Source: Allomyces arbusculus
Taxonomy: Eukaryota > Blastocladiomycota > Blastocladiomycetes > Blastocladiales > Blastocladiaceae
Direction of reading: 5' to 3'
Assembly (NCBI GenBank): GCA_027604705.1
Contig: JADHYV010000015.1
Coordinates: forward strand, 62,001 to 126,000
Length of the DNA: 64,000 nucleotides
Of the stretch, positions 52,113-62,161 are shown piece by piece. Position 1 is the first letter of the stretch; each line of letters opens with the position of its first letter. Both the position numbers and the translations under genes were made by a program. The notes under the pieces were generated by a model, which was not told the origin of the DNA, searched no databases, and saw only the letters and a list, made by a program, of their open reading frames with translations.

Positions 52113-53550
52113 CTAGTCCTCGTCGTCGGACCGGTTGTCCTCGGCCTTGTTGCCGCTGACGACCTTGATCACTACGCGCACGATCAGGTAGAGCCAATAA
52201 ATAAGCAATACCTGCAGGACGGCAAACAGGACCAAGAAGTAGTTGAGCGAGTTGACCGACGCGTAGTGGTCGTTCTCTGGGTCCCACTTGAGCTCGACGA
52301 CCCGGTAGGCGTCGGTCCAGATCGACCGCACAATGTAGTAGAAGACGTAGTGCCGCGAAAACAACCACACGCCGACAAACGCGACAAAGGTCGTGTCGCA
52401 CAGGTTGCGCCACTTGACGTAGTTGAAGCACTTGGCCGAGCACAGGAAAATGTCGGCCACGTCCATGGTCACGAGCACGGCGTTGCCAATGCGCGTAAAG
52501 TTGCCGAGGTACGACGAGACGAGCAGCGCGCACGTCACGAGATGGTGCACAATGTACTGCGCGTAGTCCTTGCGCGGCTTCTCAATGTGGACGACAAAGA
52601 GCTGCTGAATCCAGAACGCGAGCTGCAGCAGGTAGTAGGTCTTGAACCAGCCCGTCACGTACTTGTGCGGGTAGTCTAGTTTCGACAGAGGCGGTGCCGT
52701 GTGTCAGTCGACCCTGCCCCAATCAGATGAACGACTTCCAGGCACGTGGGCTCAGCGAGTGCGGTACGGACCAATCCAGAACTGCTCCGTGTTGAGCCAG
52801 TACGAGCTGTTATAGATGATGTTCTGTTCACGCAAAACAGCATTAAGGTCAATCAAAGAAACAATCATTCGCACCATCAATCGCCACATACGGCCCACCG
52901 GTTCCCGAGCAAACTGAGCCGAAAGGTGGGCACACGCATGGACACGTACGAATCCGACGCTAAACGCGAGCGTGTAGTAAACGACGAGCCAACCTTGCTC
53001 GCCAAACCGGTCCCATAACCGTTTTGGCGCGCCACATGCCTGCGCGAGCGGCTTGATAAAGTAGTCGATGACCGTGGCGCGCGCAAACGTCCAAAACACG
53101 ACATAGTAGCCGACAAACGCCAGATCCCACCAGCCCTTGTCGTAGAGCGGCTCTTGTCCGGGCTCTGTCACCGGCAGCTCGTAGGACGGGTAGGCGAATT
53201 TGGAAAAGACCGACGTTGGACTCATGGTCGCACCGGCGTAGCACAGGAGCAGGATTGCGAGCGGTACGTCTAGCGTAAGCGCGCGGCAGCGATGCGAAGC
53301 GGGTCAGCTGCAATGGGCTCATCGGAAAAAGACACCACTGCTCATTCCCCATCCGTGCGAGTGCGAAGAGGCAAAATGTACCGATCTGGTGATCGCGGTA
53401 CACGCGCATCGCCGGGTGCGGCTTCCAGTCGTCATGCGGGATGCCCTTGGCGGCCGCCGCATCGGCGAGCGCAAGGTCGTGCTTGGCCTCGTAAGCCTGG
53501 CGCCGTGCACGCAGCTCGCTCGCTGCCGAGCGCGACAGCTTGCGTGCCAT
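52113..53550 (-). CDS. lag1: Ceramide synthase, Lag1/Lac1 type (TLC domain)
   Basis: Four exons, 53382-53550, 52950-53269, 52772-52823 and 52113-52675, give 367 aa; introns are 112, 126 and 96 nt. The short third exon (52 nt) encodes NIIYNSSYWLNTEQFWI. The N-terminus is basic and cytosolic (MARKLSRSAASELRARRQ), then a TM (VPLAILLLCYAGATM). The Lag1 motif is in exon 4: YYLLQLAFWIQQLFVVHIEK, then RKDYAQYIVHHLVTCALLVS with the paired His essential in the family, and LVTMDVADIFLCSAKCFNYV with conserved Asp residues. The tail is acidic (NRSDDED). The enzyme joins acyl-CoA to a sphingoid base in the ER. Every splice junction recreates conserved family sequence, which supports the model. Confidence 0.93.
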
Positions 53551-54949
53551 GATGGCAAATGAGTTGGAAGCAGGGAATGAGGCGACGCGAGCGGGCGTGC
53601 GGGTCGCAAAGGAACAATAGACGTCGGGCTCGACTTTCCGGCGGCAGTGAGCGAGCGGGTTGAGGAGGCACCGACAAGTATCCCGCGGCCAGTAGTCACG
53701 CAGGGCAGGACCGGCACGAGAATACGCCAACGGGACGCTGCGTTACGTTGGTCAATCGCGAGGGATCAAGCGTCGCGAATTGCTGCTGGTCCGGGTAGAG
53801 ACAGTCGGCTCGTCGGGGGTGCAGTTGCAGCTGCTGATCCAGAACGGCTCGGGGTCGGTGGTGCCGGGGGTGGGGAGACGCGCGGAGCGGGGGCAGACAG
53901 TGAGAACGAGGGATGCTCGCGGGCAGCGCGGGAACAAGCTGTGCAGTGGGCAGTCGGTCAAGGCAGCTTGTGGTAGCGACGACGTTGCCGTGCACTCCAC
54001 CAGTGGCAAATCAAGGAGTCGAGAGACGGATGGGAGAGAGTTGCTGGATGTAATTATCTGGCGAGTGCACCGGCGGGCGTCGGCTGCTCTTGTTCGTCGA
54101 GAGAGTCGCTGAAGCTGAAGAGAAGTGGGTTGGATTTTGGCGGTGGTTGGCGGCCAATCCCGTGGCGAAGGCGAGGTGGGGGCGCCCTGGCGCCGCAAAC
54201 GTCGCAGCGCGTTTCCAACGCCCGGGCCGACTTTTGGCAAGCGAAGCGAGCGGATGAACGCTTTCCCTCGAATTTTGGCTCGCAGTGGCAATTCGAGGGC
54301 GAGGGAGGGGGGGTTCAATTTCAGTCAAATCACCACCAGAACAGGTCAAACCAGGTCCAAAACTCTCGAATTAGACTCTTGCTGCAGCCATCCGGACCCT
54401 GCATCCCCAAACTGAACATCTGCGATCTGCGACTTTCATTCAGACGCGCAAAAGGCGCTGAACACAACCGCGTGGCAAAACGCGAGCGGCAAACGCCGCG
54501 CAACTCGATGGACCCGCTTGTGCAAATCCTCCGCCTGCGCTTCACCTTGAATAGCCCCCGTCACGTGCCACCACTGCCAGACCGGTCAAGACGCGACGCG
54601 GGCTGCCAACCACAAGCACGTTAGCGATTGCACGACAACGTCGTCTGGGCCTCCGGCAGCCCCCGGCCGGCCTTGCGTGCTCTGGCAGCTAGGTGCTGCG
54701 GGGCGAGATCTCATGGCAGGTCTGGTGGACAACATTGGGCACGCTGCACGCGGGCCGTGCTAAACGTGCTGACCAGCCAGCAATGGAAGAGACAGCCAGC
54801 AAACTAGACACATTTGCTGCAAAAAGTAAATCATGCCCAACAATTAGCTCCGCGCGACTCACCGCGAGCCGCTTCTAAATCTTGCCTATTGATCGTCGAC
54901 CCACACCCACTTACACGCCCAAACCCACGCTCGGCAAAACGACGCGGCC
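53551..54949. other. Intergenic between 5'-nucleotidase and ceramide synthase genes
   Basis: 1.4 kb without a supported gene, GC content lower than in genes. Open frames on both strands (for example - 53,752-54,318 and + 54,130-54,624) give Arg/Ser-rich text with no domain. It presumably contains the ceramide synthase promoter and the 5'-nucleotidase 3' UTR. Confidence 0.5.
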
Positions 54950-57142
54950 TTACTGCAGACGCGCGTCATTGAACGTCGGCAGCTTGCCGTCCGGGAACGT
55001 CTTGATGTAGTCGAGCACCGCGTCCGACAGGAGTGCGCCCGTGGGCGCCGTGAAGGGCGTCGGCACAATGTTGTCGCCGCCAGTCGCGACAAAGTCGATG
55101 GTCACAAACACATATTGCTTCTTCAAGTCGAACGGCTCCTGCTTGACGGTGCCGTCGGCGGCCTTGACGTCGACCGTGATGTTGGTCGCCTTCGACCCAG
55201 CCGGCTGCTTGCGGTCAAACACGGCGCGCACGCCCGAGACCTGGCCAAACGAGATCAGGGCTTTGTTCTGCTTGGCGTTCTGCATCGACGCCAGGTTCTC
55301 GAGCAGGTCCTTGATGTACTGGCCGTCGACGACATTGTCAACGACAAAGTTCTGGAACGGCAGCACCGTCAGGATCGTGCCGAGGTTAATGGGGCCGGCT
55401 TGGATGCCCGCGCGCAGACCGCCCGAGTTGACGAGCGCGATCCGCGGCAAGTCGGTGCGCTTGCCCGTGTAGGCGCGCGCAATCGCGTCGGCGACCATGT
55501 TACCAAGCGGGCACGACTGGCCCGTGCAGCCCGAGTTGAGCAAGTCGGCAGTCGCCGTGCCAACGACCTGCTGCGCAATCGCATCAAAGGGCTTACGCCA
55601 CTCCTGGACCATGGCGTCAAACTTAGGCTCCTTGGCAATATCGGTCGTGAGCCGGATCGGGTCACCGTTCACGGCAATCAGGTTCGAGTTCTTGTCCCAG
55701 GCGAGATCGAGCGTGCCGACCCACTCGCCAAACTTCTTCGCCTGCACAATGTAGGTCGACTTGCCGTCCAAGTTCTTGACGTCGGTCGGGTACGGGCCCT
55801 GGACCTCGGCCATTGACGTGTTCTTGTTGAGCAGCGTGTGCGAGTGACCACCCACAATCAGCGAGACGCCGCGCGTGTTGGCTGCGACGCGCTTGTCGTC
55901 CTGGTACCCGTTGTGCGACACGCAAATGATGCGCTTGATGCCCTTGCCGTGCAGCTCGTCGACGGCACGCTGCACCGCGACCACCGGGTCCTCGACCTTG
56001 ATCTTGGACGCGAGCGGCGCGATGTCGTTGAGCGTCGACGTCATGAACCCGATCACACCCAAGCGCGAGCCATACTTTGTCAAGACCGTGTAGGGCGCGA
56101 CCAGGCCCTTGAGCACCGGTTCACCTGACACGTCCATGTTACTGCAGACTGTTGGGAAGCGTAGCCGGCGGATAAACTGCGCGAGGACGGAAGATCCATC
56201 ATCAAATTCATGATTGCCGACCGTCGTCACGTCGTACTCGATAGCGTTCATGTAGTCGGCCGAGACGTTGCCCTTGTAGTAGGTGTAAAAGAGCGTGCCC
56301 TGTATCGATCGAAGCATGTGGTGAGAAACAGGGTGAAGAAGATTTAGGAGGCGGCAAATAGAGCAGCCAACGAACCTGGAAGTTGTCGCCGCCGTCGAGC
56401 AAGTAAGTGTGGTTGTGCGCGGCACGGAGCTTGTCGACGACCGTCTTGATGCGCGCAATACCGCCGTAGCACTTGCCGTCGGCAATGTTTTTGGCCGTGC
56501 AGTCGGCACCGCCCGAGTTGAACTGGTCGAGGTGCGCGTGGATGTCGTTGGTGCTAATTCGCCGTATAAACCGTCAGTTTGATGTCGTTCACGGGAGGAA
56601 TTCGCGCACGGGAGCTGGAACAAACAATCTCGTACTGCACGATCGTGATGTTCCACGGCTTGTTGTCGTTGGGCAGCGGCTTCGTGATGTCGATGCCGCC
56701 AGGCACCGTCGTGTTGCCGCCCGGAACCGTCGTATTCGTGTTGCCGTTACCGTTGCCATGGCACGGGCAATAGGGCTGGCCGGGCTTGATCGGCGTGCAC
56801 GGCTTCCACGGCTCCTTGCCAGACGGCGGCGTGTACGGGCTCGGGTGGCCGGGAATCACGCCAGGCTGCTCCGGATGCTCCCTATTTAGCGGGCGAATCA
56901 AAATAGTATCAGCGCACGGGGTTCGTTGTCGCTGATTGTCTCCACCGTGTCGGCTATCGGATCATGCAAACGCACCAAGGGTACGACGGACGGTCCGGCT
57001 GGTAGTTCGGGTTGCCGACGACGATGCCGCCATTGTGCACGGGGCGCGTGCCCTTCGGGCGGCACTTCTTCTTGTCGACAGGCCGCGCGTCGGCCGTGAG
57101 CACGGCGACGGCGACGAGGAGGGTCAGGAGCTGGATCTTCAT
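54950..57142 (-). CDS. Secreted 5'-nucleotidase (calcineurin-like phosphoesterase, UshA/CD73 family)
   Basis: Four exons, 56976-57142, 56636-56881, 56376-56553 and 54950-56299, give 646 aa; introns are 94, 82 and 76 nt. A signal peptide is visible (MKIQLLTLLVAVAVLTADA). It is followed by an unusual ~100-residue spacer rich in Pro, Cys and Gly with repeated glycosylation sites (NTTVPGGNTTVPGG). The metallophosphatase domain has ITIVHTNDIHAHLD (formed across intron 2), LLDGGDNFQG, VGNHEFDDG, ICVSHNGYQ and VGGHSHT. The C-terminal nucleotide-binding domain has SCPLGNMVADAI, LVNSGGLRAGIQAG, LPFQNFVV and FVATGGDNI. No GPI signal or late TM is seen, so it is probably secreted or in the periplasm-like space, freeing phosphate and nucleosides from nucleotides. 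Confidence 0.93.
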
Positions 57143-57916
57143 AGTGATCCGTCGATATCGACCCCGGGATCGGGTCGAGCGAGATAAATTGGTGGACTTG
57201 ACGGCGGTGAGGCAGAGCGAGCGCGGGGGCGCGGGGCCGGTCTGGCTTTTATATCGCGGCGGCCATGGGGTCGTGCGCGCTCGCATAAGACCGACCAGAC
57301 CAGAGAGGATCGTGTCGGCCAGCTTGGACGACTTTTTTGAGAAGATAACGTCGATGGCCGGAACATGCGTTTTGAAACCAACGTCTGCCGGCACGCCGCC
57401 GCGTCAACACGCCGCCCGGCCCGTGTTACAAAATTGCGCACACGTTTCTTCAAGAGGTTTTGGCAACGTTTTTTTGAGTTGTGTTCTTTGCACGACCGAT
57501 CGATTTCATGATGACAACGTTCTGTTTCAAGCTTGTTTGATCCGGGTTTGTGGCGCTTGATCCACAATTTGTTTGCGCATTTGCCTTGAGGTTCGTTTTG
57601 CACTTTGCATTGTTCGAGTGCTTGTGGCTCAGCCACCAGGCATGGACTGATCCTGAACGTGATCGTGAGGAGACGCCTTTCCGAACCACTGCTGCCTCGG
57701 CGAGTGCTGCTGGCCGGTGCTGCCGACAGCGATGCCGCATGCCGCCAATCAACAAGCCCTCCCGCGTCGATCATTGCAGCGGCACTCATGTACTGACCGT
57801 TCCTTCGATTCCATCATTGCCAGTCCCAGTCCCTCGGCCCCCATCCTCCACCCCGCAACACAACCGCGCGTGAACGCGCAGAGTCGTCCCAACTCCATGC
57901 TCTCACAACCAGCATC
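57143..57916. other. Intergenic between beta-adaptin and 5'-nucleotidase genes
   Basis: About 770 bases. A TATA-like stretch (GCTTTTATATCGCGGC, about 57,245-57,260) lies about 110 bases upstream of the 5'-nucleotidase ATG on the minus strand side. A TTTTTTGAG-type AT-rich patch lies near 57,465-57,610. No gene recognised. Confidence 0.5.
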
Positions 57917-60900
57917 CTACGCCAGCGACTCGACAAACTCCATGATTCCGGCATCCAAGTTCGGGATTGCTGCCGCAGCCTTGATTTGCACGGGGCCCGT
58001 CGCGCTCGCCGTGGCCTCAGGTGCCGCGAGCTGCACGGCAAACTTTTGCCCGCCCAGCAGGCACCCCGAGACAACGACCCACTTGGTCTACAAACATCAA
58101 CCAGTCAGCTTCAATTATTCTCCATCGGACCAACACGTGAATAGACAATGAGTGCCGTACCCCATTCACGTTGGTCGGCGGCGCGACCGTGACGCGCAGC
58201 GTTTTCAACCGCGCCACGATCCGGTCCATGTTGGCGCTCGCGAGCGTCTTGACCTGCACTTGGCCCGACCCCTGGAGCATCGCGTACGCCTCGGGGTCCG
58301 TGACCACCTCGCCCGACACCATTTCCTGCACGGGCGCTGGAATCAAGAAAAACTCGGTACCCGTCGGAGTCCGAATCGCGGCCTGCACTGTGAGCGGCTT
58401 GGACTTCGCAATCTCGGGCCAACTCGCGTATGGTGGGACGGGACCCGCAACGAGCGGGACCGTCACGGGCACGGGTACCGAACCAGGGCGCACGATCGGC
58501 AGCTTGGCCGTCATGTCGAGCTGCAAGCCGAACGGGTTCACGTTGAGCCGGATCATGAGCCCGTCCATGGGTGCAATCCCGGCATTCGACATCTTCATGG
58601 ACAGACACAGCCGGTGCGTGCCGGCGGGCGCGTAGGGGTCGCGCCGCATCGCGCCTTGGATCTCGAGACACTTGCCATTCTCGCGGGCGAGCAGGAGCGT
58701 GTCGGCCACGACAACGGGCGACGCGAGCGACATGCCGGCCAGGTCGGCAGCGAGACCGCCAAGCGCGGAGGGGGCGCTGATTCCACCGGCACCGAAACCG
58801 CTTGAAGGGCCGCCGAAGCCGCTGGTGGCGGCACCGAAACCGCTCGTAGGCCCGCCGAAACCACTGGCCGCACCAACAAGACCACTTGATGCACCACCGA
58901 GGGCCCCGGTAGCACCACCAAAACCACTCGCTGCCCCGCCAAACCCGTTCGTACCAGCGGAGGGGGCCGTCGACGCTGCCCCGCCAAACATCTGACTCAT
59001 CCCGGGCGCGGCCCCGAATGCGGCCGGCTGCGCAGGGGCCATCGGGGCAGGCCCGTCCAGAAGCCCGCTAGGTTCCTCGGGTACCACCGACGGCCGGTGG
59101 TACGGCGACCCCGTCGCGCTCCCGCCCATCCCGGCAATCCCCTGCGTCGGCGAAATCGCGCGGATGCTCGACGACTGCGACATAGACCCAGCGGCCACCG
59201 ACGGGACCGCACCGGCCAGACTCGACAGTTGCTGCTGGTACGACATTGACGAGGCCACATTGTCAGTCGCCAACGAGACCGTGCCGGGCGACGCGGGGCG
59301 ATAACCGCCCATCTGGGTCGGGGACGGCCCGACAGCGGCCGGTTCGTCCATGTCAAGCAGGTTCATGGCCCTCGCGCCCGCCCCGCCGGCGGACGGCGAC
59401 TGCTGCTGCTGTTGCGTGACGCTCTGATCGGCAGTGTCCGCGTACCCGCCGCCCATGGCGTTGTTGTCGCCGTCGGCCTGGCCCGGGAGGACTGTCTTGA
59501 CGGCAGCCGCGCCGAGGAACGTGGCCGCGGGCCGGTGCAGGATCGACGCGAGCGACCCGAGTTCCAGGAGCAATTCGTGCACGAGGTGGGGTGGGACCCC
59601 GTCCGACTCGAGTGAGATGGTAGGTTTCGGCGCCGCGAGCACGCGCTGAATCACGGCCGGGTGCTGCTTGAACAAGCGGCCGTACATGATCGCACGATCG
59701 CGCACGTCCGGGTTATCGACATTGTCGGTCAAGTGCGCGACGATCTCGTCGAGCAGCGAGTCAGACCCGGTCGCCTGGGCAATGCGCGTCTTGACGGCCG
59801 CGTTCAGGAGCGCCAGCTGCACATTGGCCGGATCAAGCAAAATGTCGGCGAGGAACATGCGCAGCGCGTCGCACGCGCCGGCAATGTTGCCCGCATAGTG
59901 CCCAAGAATCCAAATGTAGGCGGCTTTCGCGTCGGGCTCGTCAATCGCCTCGAGCTGTTCGGTCAGCGCGCCGAGCAACTGCTCGTACCGGTTCGGGTAC
60001 CGGCGGAAAATGTCCTTGAGCACAACGACGGCCTCTTGCAGCACGTAGGACACGCGCGTTTCAATCAAGTCCATGAGCACGCGAATGCACGCGTCAGCCA
60101 TGGGCTCGATCTGGATCGCGCACCGGCCAATGCACTTGACGGCCTTGCGCACAAACTCGACGTCAGCCTCGGACGCGTACTCTTTCAACTCGAGCAGCAC
60201 CTGCGGGCAGTTTTTTTCGTTGACCAGTCTGATCAAGACTTCGAGCTTGGCCATTTTCACGTAGATCGGGTCGTTGTACTTGCAGAAGAAGGCCTTGACC
60301 TCGCTGGCGAGCACTTGCGGCCGCTTGTCGAGGATCAAGACAATGTTGCGCAGCGCCGTGTACTGAATCTCGGCACTGCGCGACATGAGCGTGATGAGCG
60401 GCGGCGTCAGCTTGCTGCACATGCTTGCGACCGCGTCGTCGTTGGGCACGTAGTCGAGCAGGTGCAGAATCACCTTGAGCGCCGTCATGCTCACGGCCGA
60501 GTTGGCGTGCTGCAGCCGGTTGGTGATGCGGTCACAGACGAGCAGCGCGTCGTCGGGCGTCGCCGGCACAAACTGCATCAAAGCATCTAGTACGTAGACT
60601 TGGTACCACCTGGTCAAGGAAATGGAGAGGTCAGTCAAAGTTACGAGCGTTCTCGGGGTGGAGTGAAGGTCTCGTACTCGCTGCACTCGTCCAGCGCGGT
60701 AATGAGCTTGCTGGCCTTCGTCAGGTCCAGTTGCAGCGTCACGGACGGCGCGTGCGGCGCGATCTCCTTGAGCACGGCCAGCGCCGACGCCATGACCTAC
60801 GACAAACGATACAGGTCACCCAACAGCCCCACCACTCGGTGTTTCCGCGACGACGTACCGCGCCGTTGGCGTCGTAGACCATCTCCGACAGCGTCTCGAG

Positions 60901-61560
60901 GAAGCCTTCACGCTGACACATGTCGGCACTGTTGATGAACAGCTTGGAGATGCCGACGACTGCTGTCTTGCGCACAAAAGGATCGTCGTCTTTGGTCGCG
61001 GCGCGTAGGGCGTCGCACATACTGTCGAGCATTTCGGGCGTTGTGATGTAGCCCATGGTCCGCAGCGCCTGCGCGCGCGTAAGCGGGTTTGGGTCGCGCG
61101 TGTCCTAATCGTGAGGCAAATCGCACCGTAAGCCCAAAAAAAAATAAAACGGGATACAAGTGAACGCGATCGCGGTAGAGTACCTTGAGCAGCAGATTGA
61201 CGGCGAGCGTGCAGAGGTCAGGTACCTGCTTGGCGTAGTTGATCAGGTAGAGGTAGATCATCTTCTTCACGTCGATGCCGGGCAAGGCGGCGCACTGGAT
61301 GACCTGGTGGAACAGCGAGCTCATGTCGGTGCCCATGGTCATGTTGGCAATCACGCGCTTTAGGATCTCCTTCTTTTTCGCGCCCTTGCCGGCCTTGTCG
61401 GCAAGCCGAAACTCGGCATCGAGCTCGGTCGCCTTCCCTAGAACAAAGAGAGAGAGAGAGAGAGAGAGCGGGTGAGCGACATAATCCACAAAACAATTAT
61501 CGGATGGTGCGGTTTGAATTGATCGGGAGTACCCTTAGAGAAATACTTGGCGTCCGCCAT
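57917..61560 (-). CDS. Beta-adaptin of AP-1/AP-2 clathrin adaptor
   Basis: Six exons, 61533-61560, 61184-61437, 60859-61104, 60678-60796, 58161-60609 and 57917-58087, give 1,088 aa (typical AP1B/AP2B about 940). The 28-nt first exon encodes MADAKYFSKG, as in human AP2B1 (MTDSKYF). The trunk is strongly conserved: KRVIANMTMGTDMSSLFHQV, KKMIYLYLINYAKQ, DPNPLTRAQALRTMGYI, DDDPFVRKTAVVGISKL, ECSEWYQVYVLDALMQF, KAAYIWILGHYAG. A hinge of Gly/Phe/Ala repeats (GFGGAASGFGG type, near 58,790-58,990) is longer than usual and could bind clathrin or accessory proteins. A C-terminal ear follows and ends at the short last exon (TKWVVVSGCLLGGQKFAVQL). It helps form clathrin coats at the Golgi/endosome or plasma membrane; AP-1 versus AP-2 cannot be separated by eye. 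An (AG)n tract lies in intron 1. Confidence 0.92.
61448..61468. repeat. (AG)n microsatellite in intron 1 of the beta-adaptin gene
   Basis: About ten GA units in a row, read as CT on the coding strand. It lies just upstream of the acceptor, where it acts as the polypyrimidine tract. Confidence 0.9.
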
Positions 61561-62161
61561 GATGCCAAGAATGAAATGGTCGGCACGCTGATCGGCCTCT
61601 GGTGCCGCAAAATTTCAATTAAGATTGATGCCGTGGAAACTAATCTGCGCCAATAAACCAAATGAGCAAGCTGGATCGTCGAAAAAGGCTGGATTGGCCG
61701 TTGGTCGCGCGGAGAAATGGCATGGAGAACGTCGGACGCGTGACGAACCCGCGGGACACTGATCTCGTGCGTTGGAGCCCGCAATGCGCCGGGTCTCTTG
61801 GCCTGGAGGAGGTGGTTGGTGCAGGAATCCGTGTTGGTGTTCGCGAATTGCTGGCAGGTGGACGAGCGGAGCGGGAACGACCCGCCTTGACGCGGTCCCG
61901 TGATGCCGTTGAGTTGGAGTGCTGATCACTGTCGAAGGTGGAGCCCAGCCAGCATTGCACCGCATCCGGTAGCACGGCCCCCTCGCACTCAGTCATCCAA
62001 CTCACTGCAGAATACAATTGGAACAAGATTGGATTCGGCCGACAGCAACCAGTTTGACGCCGAGCGCCCGCTGCGACGTTCCAGCTACGACCCCAAAGCG
62101 CACCGACGCATCCAGTGAACAGCCCTCGTCAGCTTTCCCAACCCACGATTTCCTCAAAACA
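61561..62161. other. Divergent intergenic region (beta-adaptin and RPGRIP1L-like)
   Basis: About 600 bases between two divergent starts, holding both promoters. It is less GC-rich than the genes. No motif stands out and no gene is visible. Confidence 0.5.
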
